24,326 bases of DNA from Thiosocius sp965601425 (GTDB lineage: Bacteria; Pseudomonadota; Gammaproteobacteria; Chromatiales; Chromatiaceae): assembly GCA_965601425.1 (NCBI GenBank), contig CBFCWF010000032.1:1-24326 (forward strand), given 5' to 3'. The position numbers and the translations under genes are program-made. Shown in pieces: positions 16,264 to 22,934 of the stretch (position 1 is its first letter; each line of letters begins with the position of its first letter). Under the pieces are notes generated by a model. The model searched no databases and was not told the DNA's origin. It saw nothing but the letters and a program-made list of their open reading frames with translations.

Positions 16264-16440
16264 CTAAGGTCGTGCGGGGCCGATATTGCCACCGGGCTTG
16301 TGCGGCATTGCGGGTGCAGGATGCGGCTTTTGCTTGTTCAGCAGGCCGCTCTGGCTCTGCCGTGCCGAGTCGACATCGACGTTGGTCTCGACCGAGCCGA
16401 GTACGTTGGAGGCGGCGGCGAGGGTGTGTTTCTTCATCAT
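16264..16440 (-). CDS. Small protein of 58 residues, unrecognised
   Basis: This short frame begins with two ATG codons (16438-16440 and 16435-16437) directly behind a near-ideal ribosome-binding site, AGGAG with seven bases to the first ATG. It ends in TAG at 16264-16266. The predicted product starts MMKKHTLAAASNVLGSVETN, then a DSARQSQSGLLNKQK segment, then a Pro/His/Gly-rich tail ending GGNIGPARP. There is no membrane segment and no Cys; the N-terminal KK-HTLAAA resembles a secretion signal start but lacks a hydrophobic core. It is the first gene of a tight unit with the 109-residue protein and the DUF2237 gene. I cannot assign a function. The strength of the ribosome-binding site and the operon position are the main support; homologues were not checked. 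Confidence 0.6.
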   Translation of the reverse strand: MMKKHTLAAASNVLGSVETNVDVDSARQSQSGLLNKQKPHPAPAMPHKPGGNIGPARP

Positions 16441-16577
16441 CTGTATTCTCCTGAATGTTTCGCTTGGTTCGTTTCCGCAGGCCGGGGTGTCCGTGCTGTT
16501 GAGGAGAATGACAGGGGCATATCCGAACGGCCCCTTTGCCGCAACACGCAGCGACTGTGTGACTTTTTCACAGCGCC

Positions 16578-16597
16578 CGCGCGTGCGACGACGCGCG
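16578..16597. repeat. Perfect 7-bp inverted repeat upstream of the small-peptide operon
   Basis: CGCGCGT (16578-16584) and ACGCGCG (16591-16597) flank a six-base loop. It lies 19 bases beyond the DUF2905 stop and about 140 bases upstream of the peptide gene. It could end the DUF2905 transcript, but there is no T run after it. A TGTGA-N5-TCACA palindrome adjoins it at 16558-16572. Confidence 0.35.
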
Positions 16598-16615
16598 CCA
16601 CTGTGGTGCTCGCGA

Positions 16616-16822
16616 TCAGCGCTTGAAAAGGTTGATCAGGATGGTCAGTGCGACACTGACGAGCAGCATCGAGGTGATTGGAAAAAAGAACTTGCCACGC
16701 GCGCCGTCGACACGGATGTCGCCCGGCAGTCTACCGAACCAGCTGACCAGGCCAGGCGCGAATTGCCATACAAGCCCCAGCGCGACGGATAGCAGCCCGG
16801 CCAAAATCAGCCAACGCGCCAT
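16616..16822 (-). CDS. DUF2905 family small membrane protein
   Basis: This is a 68-residue inner-membrane protein of the DUF2905 family, function unknown. It matches the family end to end. It begins MARWLILAGLLSVALGLVW (first membrane helix, about 4-20), then has the central loop with the signature GRLPGDIRVDGARGKFFFPI, a second membrane helix (about 50-64) and a final NLFKR. ATG at 16820-16822 is preceded by GGGAGGG nine bases upstream. The frame continues upstream to 16906, but those extra residues do not fit the family. It lies 105 bases downstream of radA on the same strand, with a 9-bp hairpin and a possible sigma-54-like site in the gap, so it may not simply be part of the radA transcript. 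Confidence 0.88.
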   Translation of the reverse strand: MARWLILAGLLSVALGLVWQFAPGLVSWFGRLPGDIRVDGARGKFFFPITSMLLVSVALTILINLFKR

Positions 16823-16848
16823 CCGCTCAAACCCTCCCGCTCGCGCAC

Positions 16849-16883
16849 GGCGGCCTGTTGTCTCCCGGCAACTGCAGGCCGCC
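16849..16883. repeat. Perfect 9-bp inverted repeat between radA and the DUF2905 gene
   Basis: GGCGGCCTG (16849-16857) is exactly complementary to CAGGCCGCC (16875-16883) around a 17-base loop that can itself form a TTG/CAA mini-stem. It is 45 bases downstream of the radA stop. No T run follows on the minus strand, so it is either a non-canonical terminator or mRNA structure just ahead of the DUF2905 ribosome-binding site. Confidence 0.5.
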
Positions 16884-16927
16884 TCGCGCTGCCGGAAACG
16901 TGCCATGCCGGCCTGTCGCGGGGCGAC

Positions 16928-18304
16928 TCATGGCCAGTCGGCCAGCGCGTCGATCGCCTCGCCGATGCGGCTTACCGCGACCAGCTCCAGGCCCTCGACC
17001 GGCCGCTTCGGTGCATTCGCCTTCGGCACGATCATACGCCGGAAGCCATGTTTCACGGCCTCGCGCAGGCGCTCCTGGCCATTGGGCACGGGGCGGATCT
17101 CGCCGGCCAGACCGACCTCGCCGAAGGTCGCCAGGTCTCCGGCCATCGGGCGATCACGGAAACTCGACAACACCGCGAGCAGCACCGGCAGGTCCGCCGC
17201 GGTCTCGGTCACACGCACGCCGCCGACCACGTTCAGGAACACATCCTGGTCGAACATCGCGATCCCACCGTGCCGGTGCAGCACCGCGAGCAGCATCGAC
17301 AGTCGATTCTGGTCCAGGCCGAGCGCCACCCGTCGCGGGTTGGCCAGCGGGCTCTGGTCGACCAGCGCCTGCACCTCGACCAACAGCGGCCGGGTGCCTT
17401 CCCGGGTGACCAGGATGCAGCTGCCGGCGACCTGTTGCTCGTGGCGCGACAGGAAGATCGCTGAGGGATTGCTGACCTCGCGCAGCCCCTTGTCGCTCAT
17501 CGCGAAAACGCCCAGTTCGTTGACTGCACCGAAGCGGTTCTTGATTGCGCGGATCAGGCGAAACGGCCCGCCGCTCTCGCCTTCGAAGTAGAGCACCGTG
17601 TCGACCATGTGTTCGAGGACACGCGGCCCGGCCAGCGCACCTTCCTTGGTTACGTGCCCGACCAGAAACAGCGAAGTGCCGGTCTGCTTCGCGAACCGGA
17701 CGAGGCGCGCGGCGGATTCGCGCACCTGTGCGACCGAACCCGGTGCCGACTGCAGCGACTCGGTGTAGAAGGTCTGGATCGAATCGAGCACCAGAACACG
17801 CGGCCGGTCGCTCGCGATCAGCGCGAGAATGCGCTCGACACAGGTCTCGGTCAGGAGACGCAGACGGTCGGTCGGCAGTTCGAGACGCTGCGCGCGGAGG
17901 CTGATCTGCTCCGCGGACTCCTCGCCGCTGACGTATAGCGCAGGCATGCGGCCCGACAAAAGGGCCAGCGCCTGCACCAGTAGTGTCGATTTGCCGATGC
18001 CGGGGTCGCCACCGATCAGCACGACCGAGCCGGCGACCAGCCCGCCGCCGAGCACGCGATCAAGTTCGCCGAGGCCGGTCGGCAGGCGCTCGACACCTTC
18101 GGCGGAGACTTCGGACAGGTTCCGGATGCGGATGCTGTCGTCGCCGGCATACCCCGCGAAGCGCACGTCGCCGCGCGTGGCCGATGCGGCGACCGTCTCC
18201 TGCAGTGTGTTCCAGGCGCCGCACTCGCCACACTGCCCGACCCATTTCGCGGCCTGGGCGCCGCACGCGGCGCAGACATAGACGGTTTTCGCAGGTTTTC
18301 CCAT
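16928..18304 (-). CDS. radA: DNA repair protein RadA
   Basis: RadA (Sms) is a RecA-like, DnaB-type motor that extends strand-exchange intermediates during recombinational repair. The 458-residue product is the normal length. It has an N-terminal four-Cys zinc finger (C11, C14, C25, C28), the RecA-like core with Walker A GGDPGIGKST (98-107) and a LVLDSIQTFY Walker B region (171-180), the RadA hallmark KNRFG (255-259), and a C-terminal Lon-protease-like domain with a GGVRVTETAADLPVLLAVLSS-like stretch. The ATG at 18302-18304 places the first Cys pair at the usual distance. It follows dnaB by 61 bases on the same strand. Alanine racemase, often found between dnaB and radA in relatives, is absent here. 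Confidence 0.96.
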   Translation of the reverse strand: MGKPAKTVYVCAACGAQAAKWVGQCGECGAWNTLQETVAASATRGDVRFAGYAGDDSIRIRNLSEVSAEGVERLPTGLGELDRVLGGGLVAGSVVLIGGDPGIGKSTLLVQALALLSGRMPALYVSGEESAEQISLRAQRLELPTDRLRLLTETCVERILALIASDRPRVLVLDSIQTFYTESLQSAPGSVAQVRESAARLVRFAKQTGTSLFLVGHVTKEGALAGPRVLEHMVDTVLYFEGESGGPFRLIRAIKNRFGAVNELGVFAMSDKGLREVSNPSAIFLSRHEQQVAGSCILVTREGTRPLLVEVQALVDQSPLANPRRVALGLDQNRLSMLLAVLHRHGGIAMFDQDVFLNVVGGVRVTETAADLPVLLAVLSSFRDRPMAGDLATFGEVGLAGEIRPVPNGQERLREAVKHGFRRMIVPKANAPKRPVEGLELVAVSRIGEAIDALADWP

Positions 18305-18365
18305 CGACAGCGTCAGTTGCGGTGGCCGGGCAGCTTCATTCCGCCGGTATCCCTGACCATGCCGC

Positions 18366-19784
18366 TCAGTACTGGTCGTCGCCGTAGACGTCGTAGGCGA
18401 AGTTGTCGAAGCGCGTGAACTGTCCCTGGAAGGTCAGCATCACGCTGCCGATCGGCCCGTTACGCTGCTTGCCGATGATGATTTCGGCCTTGCCCTTGTC
18501 CGCGCTGTCCTCGTTGTACACCTCGTCCCGGTAGATGAACACGATCAGGTCGGCATCCTGCTCGATCGCGCCGGACTCGCGCAGATCCGACATCACCGGG
18601 CGCTTGTTCGGCCGCTGCTCCAGCGAACGATTGAGTTGCGACAGCGCGACGACCGGTACGCTGAGCTCCTTCGCCAGCGCCTTGAGCGAACGCGATATCG
18701 CCGAAATCTCGGTTGCACGGTTCTCACCAGACTCGGGCGCCTGCATCAGCTGCAGGTAGTCGATCACGATAAGGCCCAAGGTGCCGTGCTCCTTGGTCAG
18801 GCGACGGCAGCGCGCGCGCAGATCGGTCGGCGTCAGCGCCGGCGTGTCGTCGATGAACAGCTTGGTGTTATTGAGCAAATTGACCGCCGAGGTAATGCGC
18901 GGCCAATCATCGTCCTCCAGCTTGCCCGAGCGCACCGCCTGCTGGTTCACGCGGCCGAGCGAGGAGATCATGCGCATCGTCAGCGCCTCGCCGGGCATTT
19001 CCATCGAAAAGATCGCGACCGGCAGCTGCGAGGTCAACGCGACATTTTCCGCGATGTTCATTGCAAACGTGGTCTTGCCCATCGACGGACGGCCGGCAAC
19101 GATGATCAGGTCGGACTTTTGCAGGCCCGAGGTCTTGTCGTCGAAATCGCTGAAACCGGTGGCCACGCCAGTCAGCGCATCGTCGCTGCCGTAGAGTTCC
19201 TCGATCCGATTGATGGTCTCGGTCAGGAGCCGGGATATCGCGCGAAAGCCACCGCCCCCGCGCGCCTGCTGCTCGGCGATCTGGAATACCAGGTTTTCCG
19301 CATAATCGAGTAGCTCGTGGACCTTGCGCCCGTTCGGCTGGTAGCCGCTCTCGGCGACCTGGTTGCCGACGCGTATGAGCTGTCGCACGACCGACTGTTC
19401 GCGCACGATGGCCGCGTAGGCCTTGATATTGGCGGCGGTGGGCGTCTCGTTGGCCAGCATCCCGAGGTAGGCGAGCCCACCGACCTCTTCGGAGCTGCCC
19501 AGGCGCACCAATTCGTCGTTGACGGTGACAAGGTCGAACGGCCGGTCGTTCTCGGCCAGACTGGCGATCGCGGCAAAAATGAGCTGATGCTCGCGGCGAT
19601 AGAAATCCTGCTCCGTGACACGGTCCGCTATCTTGTCCCAGGCGGCGTTGTCCAGCATCAGCCCACCGAGCACGGCCTGCTCGGCCTGCACCGAGTGCGG
19701 CGGGACCCGCAGCGCCTCCATCTGTGCATCGGCGACGCCGTTGGGCGGGATATCGGGGATAGAATCGTAAGCTGCGTCGACCAT
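18366..19784 (-). CDS. dnaB: Replicative DNA helicase DnaB
   Basis: DnaB is the hexameric 5'-3' replicative helicase. From ATG 19782-19784 the product has 472 residues, nearly the same as E. coli DnaB. The N-terminal domain begins at VPPHSVQAEQAVLGGLMLDN (about 27-46) and is followed by a linker helix region. The RecA-like motor carries Walker A GRPSMGKT (231-238), IFSMEM, LIVIDYLQLM Walker B, the SQLNRSLEQR segment and the C-terminal DLRESGAIEQDADLI motif. No intein is present at the Walker A or later sites. The frame extends upstream to 19934, but that part looks random. Its ribosome-binding site is weak. An extended -10 element lies about 34 bases upstream, and a terminator-like hairpin separates it from rplI, so it is probably its own transcript start. 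Confidence 0.96.
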   Translation of the reverse strand: MVDAAYDSIPDIPPNGVADAQMEALRVPPHSVQAEQAVLGGLMLDNAAWDKIADRVTEQDFYRREHQLIFAAIASLAENDRPFDLVTVNDELVRLGSSEEVGGLAYLGMLANETPTAANIKAYAAIVREQSVVRQLIRVGNQVAESGYQPNGRKVHELLDYAENLVFQIAEQQARGGGGFRAISRLLTETINRIEELYGSDDALTGVATGFSDFDDKTSGLQKSDLIIVAGRPSMGKTTFAMNIAENVALTSQLPVAIFSMEMPGEALTMRMISSLGRVNQQAVRSGKLEDDDWPRITSAVNLLNNTKLFIDDTPALTPTDLRARCRRLTKEHGTLGLIVIDYLQLMQAPESGENRATEISAISRSLKALAKELSVPVVALSQLNRSLEQRPNKRPVMSDLRESGAIEQDADLIVFIYRDEVYNEDSADKGKAEIIIGKQRNGPIGSVMLTFQGQFTRFDNFAYDVYGDDQY

Positions 19785-19817
19785 ACCGTTGCCAACAGGA
19801 GTCCGTGGGATGACCCG

Positions 19818-19826
19818 ATTACAGCA
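19818..19826 (-). promoter_or_regulatory. Candidate extended -10 promoter element of dnaB
   Basis: The minus strand reads TGC-TGTAAT, an extended -10 (TGN plus a hexamer with five of six consensus bases). The predicted start is near 19811, about 27 bases before the dnaB ATG. No good -35 hexamer is visible at the expected distance, which extended -10 promoters can tolerate. Confidence 0.35.
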
Positions 19827-19905
19827 CAAGGCGGCGGCGCCGTGCAGCAATCGACACTGCGCACCCCTGGCCGACGGCGTCGGCAGCCAGGCCCCGTCAA
19901 CGGAA

Positions 19906-19927
19906 CAGCCCGGCCGAGGCCGGGCTG
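19906..19927 (-). terminator. Terminator-like hairpin after rplI
   Basis: A perfect nine-base-pair stem (CAGCCCGGC pairing with GCCGGGCTG) closes a CGAG tetraloop, or CTCG read on the minus strand. It is 38 bases downstream of the rplI stop and is followed on the minus strand by TTCCGTT, a weak T-containing tail. Its position fits the end of the rpsF-rpsR-rplI transcript ahead of dnaB. Confidence 0.65.
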
Positions 19928-19965
19928 CAGGCATGATCAGCCTTGACGGCGCGCGGCGCGCGCGA

Positions 19966-20421
19966 TCACTCCTCGCCGACCACGGCGACCTTCAGGGTCG
20001 CGTTGACGTCGGTGTGCAAGTGCAGTGTGACCTCGTACTCGCCGGCCAGTCGGAAGGGACCTTCCGGCAGCCGCACCTCGGATTTCGCCACCTCGACGCC
20101 CGCGTCGGCACAGGCCTGCGCGATATCGACGGTACCCACCGAACCGAACAGACGGCCCTCCTCACCGACCCGATGCGTGATCGTGATGCCGTCGCTGAGG
20201 GCCTCAATCTGCGCCTTTCGGGCCTCGGCCGCGGCCAGTTTTCCGGCGGCCTGCTGCTCGAGCTCGGCGCGACGCTCTTCGAAGCGCCGTACGTTCTCCG
20301 GACTGGCAAAGACCGCCTTGCCCTGCGGAATCAGGAAGTTGCGACCGAAGCCGGACTTCACCGCAACCTTTTCACCCAGACCACCCAGGTTATCGACCTT
20401 CTCGAGAAGAATGACTTCCAT
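19966..20421 (-). CDS. rplI: 50S ribosomal protein L9
   Basis: L9 binds 23S rRNA at the base of the L1 stalk and helps maintain reading-frame fidelity. The 151-residue product has the classic two-domain form. The N-terminal domain starts MEVILLEKVDNLGGLGEKV and contains GFGRNFLIPQGKAV. A long connecting helix rich in Glu, Arg and Ala (about 45-75) leads to a C-terminal domain with GRLFGSVGT. Length is near the E. coli protein (149). ATG at 20419-20421 has an AGAGG ribosome-binding site about eleven bases upstream. It follows the DUF2232 gene by 24 bases and is the last gene of the S6-S18-L9 unit. Confidence 0.97.
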   Translation of the reverse strand: MEVILLEKVDNLGGLGEKVAVKSGFGRNFLIPQGKAVFASPENVRRFEERRAELEQQAAGKLAAAEARKAQIEALSDGITITHRVGEEGRLFGSVGTVDIAQACADAGVEVAKSEVRLPEGPFRLAGEYEVTLHLHTDVNATLKVAVVGEE

Positions 20422-20445
20422 CGTTTTTCAACCTCTGTATGCAAT

Positions 20446-21372
20446 TCAGTTGTCGTCGGCGCCGCCGGAGCGGCGCGCCCGGACGCGTGACCGAAAATCT
20501 ACCCACCCATCGGCATAGCCAGCCAGGGCGACCAGGGTCGCGCCCTGCGGCGCGACGAAAATGAGCAGCATGTACAGTCCGGCCAGCCAGGCGGCCGAAG
20601 CATTAAACTCGGCCACGATCCCGTGGGCCAGACTGATCCCCTGGATTACGAACAGGGTCATGCCCACCAGGTAAAGCTGGCCGATGAGGTTCGGTTTACC
20701 GCCGCTGAGCAGTATGCCGAGGACCAGCAGCACCGGCAGCAACAGCAACAGCCAGCGACCGAACCGCAACTGGCGGAATTCGGTTGCGAAGGCGCCCGGC
20801 CTATCGATCAGAGCCGACCAGTAGCGGGCCAGCGCCAGCGTCAGCACGGTACCGAGCAGCCAGCTCGCTGCGACACCCCCGGCCATCCACCCGGACATCA
20901 ACTCCACCAGTTGACCGGCGTTCGACTCGGACAGCGACTGCGGGTCCAGACTGCGGGTCAGGAACTCGTTCAGCGCATCGGCCCAAAACGCGGCCGGGTC
21001 TCCGAGCAGCCAGTACTGGATCAGCACGATCAGACCCGCGAAGACCGCCGCGACCTCGATCGCGATGCGCAGCGAACCCGTGCGTCCGATCACGCCGCCG
21101 AGCACCGCCGCTGGGATCCACAACATCGCCCCAATCAGCACGGTGGCGATCGGCATCTCGAACAACAGACCACCGAGGCCGCCGATCGCGAGCAGTGCCG
21201 AACCGATGACCAGCGCACCCTCGCGCCAACCCTGGCGCAGCACGGTCAGCGTGACCACCGCCGCGCTGAACAGCGCCAGCGGCGTCACCAGCAGACCGAG
21301 CACGGCCAACACCGTGGCCGCTATCACCGCCTGCATGCGGCCCTTCATGACCCAATTGGCGAAGGCCTTCAT
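20446..21372 (-). CDS. DUF2232 family polytopic membrane protein
   Basis: This is an inner-membrane protein of the DUF2232 family. In many gammaproteobacteria a member sits, as here, between rpsR and rplI, but its role is not established. The 308-residue product has about eight to nine hydrophobic segments. Examples lie at about 14-44, 50-70, 76-94, 102-120, 168-186, 205-222 and 228-250, with a final group near 257-285, and it ends in a short Arg-rich cytoplasmic tail (RSRVRARRSGG). ATG at 21370-21372; the rpsR stop lies 48 bases upstream and rplI begins 24 bases downstream, so it is co-transcribed with ribosomal genes. Most hits of this kind are annotated hypothetical. Confidence 0.85.
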   Translation of the reverse strand: MKAFANWVMKGRMQAVIAATVLAVLGLLVTPLALFSAAVVTLTVLRQGWREGALVIGSALLAIGGLGGLLFEMPIATVLIGAMLWIPAAVLGGVIGRTGSLRIAIEVAAVFAGLIVLIQYWLLGDPAAFWADALNEFLTRSLDPQSLSESNAGQLVELMSGWMAGGVAASWLLGTVLTLALARYWSALIDRPGAFATEFRQLRFGRWLLLLLPVLLVLGILLSGGKPNLIGQLYLVGMTLFVIQGISLAHGIVAEFNASAAWLAGLYMLLIFVAPQGATLVALAGYADGWVDFRSRVRARRSGGADDN

Positions 21373-21420
21373 GCCTTTACCTTCGTGCCCCGCCCCCGCG
21401 GGGCCATGCCGGACACGTAA

Positions 21421-21645
21421 TCAGTGGCTGTCGGAATACGGCAGCAATGCCAGAAAGCGCGCCCGCTTGACCGCATCGGCCAACTGACGCTGGTAACGCG
21501 CGCTGGTACCGGTAATACGGCTGGGCACGATCTTGCCCGATTCGCTGACGAACTGTTTGAGCAGGTTCAGGTCCTTGTAGTCAATCTCCTTGATGCCTTC
21601 GGCGGTGAAGCGGCAATACTTGCGGCGGCGGAAAAAACGTGACAT
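21421..21645 (-). CDS. rpsR: 30S ribosomal protein S18
   Basis: S18 binds the 30S platform as a heterodimer with S6. The 74-residue product is the normal size. It begins MSRFFRRRKYCRFTAEG, with the family FRRRKYCRF segment, then IDYKDLNLLKQFVSESGKI, and the RNA-binding ITGTSARYQRQLADAVKRAR core. A single Cys at position 11 is retained, so this is not a paralogue lacking zinc-site residues in any obvious way. The ribosome-binding GGAG overlaps the rpsF TAG stop, and the ATG at 21643-21645 is 12 bases downstream of rpsF, so translation is coupled to S6. Confidence 0.98.
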   Translation of the reverse strand: MSRFFRRRKYCRFTAEGIKEIDYKDLNLLKQFVSESGKIVPSRITGTSARYQRQLADAVKRARFLALLPYSDSH

Positions 21646-21657
21646 CGCGGTGATCTC

Positions 21658-22053
21658 CTATGCGTCGGCGGCAGGTGCTTCTGCCGCCGGCTTTTCGGTG
21701 CGGGCCGGCGCCGGGGTGCGGGCTTCTTCCCTCTCCTCTTCCCTGGCCAACGGTGAAGCGGCGGTGTCGGCCTGCTTGCGCCGCATGACCAGATTGCGCA
21801 ACACCGCGTCGTTGAAGCGGAATGCGCTCTCCAACTCGGCCAGCGCCCCTGCATCGCACTCGATGTTCATCAGCACGTAATGGGCCTTGTGGATCTTATT
21901 GATCGGATAGGCGAGCTGACGCCGTCCCCAGTCTTCCAGGCGGTGGACCTTGCCGCCGCTGCCCTCGATGGTCGCGCGGTAACGCTCCACCATCGCGGGT
22001 ACTTGCTCGCTCTGGTCCGGATGGACCAGGAACACGATCTCGTAGTGACGCAT
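21658..22053 (-). CDS. rpsF: 30S ribosomal protein S6
   Basis: S6 forms a dimer with S18 on the 30S platform. The 131-residue product begins MRHYEIVFLVHPDQSEQV, has the family DWGRRQLAYPINKIHKAHYVL stretch and the FRFNDAVLRNLVMRR segment. It then carries a low-complexity tail (about 99-131) rich in Ala, Glu and Pro, longer than a minimal S6 but similar in style to the acidic tails other S6 proteins carry. ATG 22051-22053 has an AAGGAG ribosome-binding site inside a small hairpin. It ends in TAG. It has its own promoter just downstream of rlmB and heads the rpsF-rpsR-DUF2232-rplI unit. Confidence 0.97.
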   Translation of the reverse strand: MRHYEIVFLVHPDQSEQVPAMVERYRATIEGSGGKVHRLEDWGRRQLAYPINKIHKAHYVLMNIECDAGALAELESAFRFNDAVLRNLVMRRKQADTAASPLAREEEREEARTPAPARTEKPAAEAPAADA

Positions 22054-22076
22054 TGTTGCTCCTTACGGTTTCAACA
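22054..22076 (-). promoter_or_regulatory. Candidate S6:S18-binding leader hairpin of rpsF
   Basis: The bases just before the rpsF ATG form TGTTG (22076-22072) paired with CAACA (22058-22054). They enclose a 13-base loop AAACCGTAAGGAG that holds both an exposed CCG and the ribosome-binding site. Autoregulatory rpsF leaders bound by the S6:S18 complex are known to show a CCG in such a context. The five-base-pair stem and loop fit that idea; covariation was not tested. Confidence 0.5.
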
Positions 22077-22139
22077 GCCTCCCGCGCGTGGCGGTGAGGC
22101 AAGGAGGACCGGCCGCCGGGCCGATCGGAGAGGCGCGAG

Positions 22140-22168
22140 ATTTTACAAGTGAAACCGGGCGCTTGCAA
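22140..22168 (-). promoter_or_regulatory. Sigma-70 promoter of the rpsF operon
   Basis: On the minus strand TTGCAA (22168-22163) and TAAAAT (22145-22140) are separated by exactly 17 bases; the -10 matches five of six and the -35 four of six consensus bases. The predicted start near 22133 gives a leader of about 80 bases. It begins five bases after the rlmB stop, in the gap where the ribosomal unit needs its own strong promoter. Confidence 0.7.
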
Positions 22169-22172
22169 ATGC

Positions 22173-22931
22173 TCAGCGCGACTTGGAGCCCCCGGCACGC
22201 TGGCGCAGCGCCTCGTACAGGCAGATCCCGGTGGCCACGGACACGTTCAGACTCTCTACCTGGCCATGCATCGGCAGGCGCGCCAGCTGATCGCAGGTCT
22301 CCCGGGTCAGGCGCCGCAGGCCCGGGCCTTCCGCGCCCATGACCAGCGCGAGCGCGCCGGTCAGGTCGGTCTGGTACAGGTCGGTGCCCGCCTCCCCGGC
22401 GGCCCCGATCACGAACACCCGGTGTTTTTGCTGCAGGTGGCGCAGCGTACGCGCCAGATTGGTGACCTGGACGAAGGGCAGGGTCTCGGCGGCGCCGCTG
22501 GCGACCTTGCAGACTATCGGCGTGAGGCCGCCGGCACGGTCGCGCGGGGCAATCACCGCATGGGCGCCGGCGGCGTCCGCGCTGCGCAGGCAGGCCCCAA
22601 GGTTGTGTGGATCGGTCACGCCGTCGAGCACCAGCAGCAGCGGCGGCACCGCCAGATCCGCGAGCAACTCATCCAGCGCCGCCTCGTCCAGACTGGCGGG
22701 CATCTGGCCGAGCGCAACAATCCCCTGATGGTTTGCACCCCCGGTCATGCGATCCAGCGCCGCCTTGTCGCTGACCTCCGGTTGCAGACCGCCGGCGCGC
22801 GCCTCGTCGAGCAGCTGGCGCAAACGGCGGTCGCGGCGCGCGGCGTCGACCCACAGCCGCTCGACGCGCCGAACGCCATGCTTGAGCGCGGTGCGGACCG
22901 CGTGGATCCCGACGATCAACTGCGTCGACAC
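22173..22931 (-). CDS. rlmB: 23S rRNA (guanosine-2'-O-)-methyltransferase RlmB
   Basis: RlmB methylates the ribose of G2251 (E. coli numbering) in the peptidyl-transferase region of 23S rRNA. The 252-residue product is a SpoU/TrmH-class (SPOUT) enzyme. An N-terminal substrate-binding domain begins VGIHAVRTALK. The C-terminal knotted domain holds the three family motifs: motif 1 DPHNLGACLRSADAAGAHAV, motif 2 LVMGAEGPGLRRL and motif 3 ESLNVSVATGICLYEAL. The start is GTG at 22929-22931, three bases after the rnr stop, with AAGGG inside the end of rnr as ribosome-binding site. The rnr-rlmB pairing is classic for gammaproteobacteria. It ends just before the rpsF promoter. Confidence 0.96.
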   Translation of the reverse strand: MSTQLIVGIHAVRTALKHGVRRVERLWVDAARRDRRLRQLLDEARAGGLQPEVSDKAALDRMTGGANHQGIVALGQMPASLDEAALDELLADLAVPPLLLVLDGVTDPHNLGACLRSADAAGAHAVIAPRDRAGGLTPIVCKVASGAAETLPFVQVTNLARTLRHLQQKHRVFVIGAAGEAGTDLYQTDLTGALALVMGAEGPGLRRLTRETCDQLARLPMHGQVESLNVSVATGICLYEALRQRAGGSKSR

Positions 22932-22934
22932 CGC

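Noticed and set aside
16508..16792. Plus-strand frame with GAGGAGA just before an ATG at 16508
   Set aside because: The spacing to the ATG is too short, and the frame runs antisense through the DUF2905 gene with no protein-like pattern.
18313..18360. 15-residue minus-strand frame (MVRDTGGMKLPGHRN) between dnaB and radA as a leader peptide
   Set aside because: No good ribosome-binding site and no attenuator structure; a short chance frame in a 61-base gap.
18305..18365. Missing alanine racemase between dnaB and radA as a deletion
   Set aside because: Many gammaproteobacteria lack alr at this site, and no remnant is visible in the 61-base gap.
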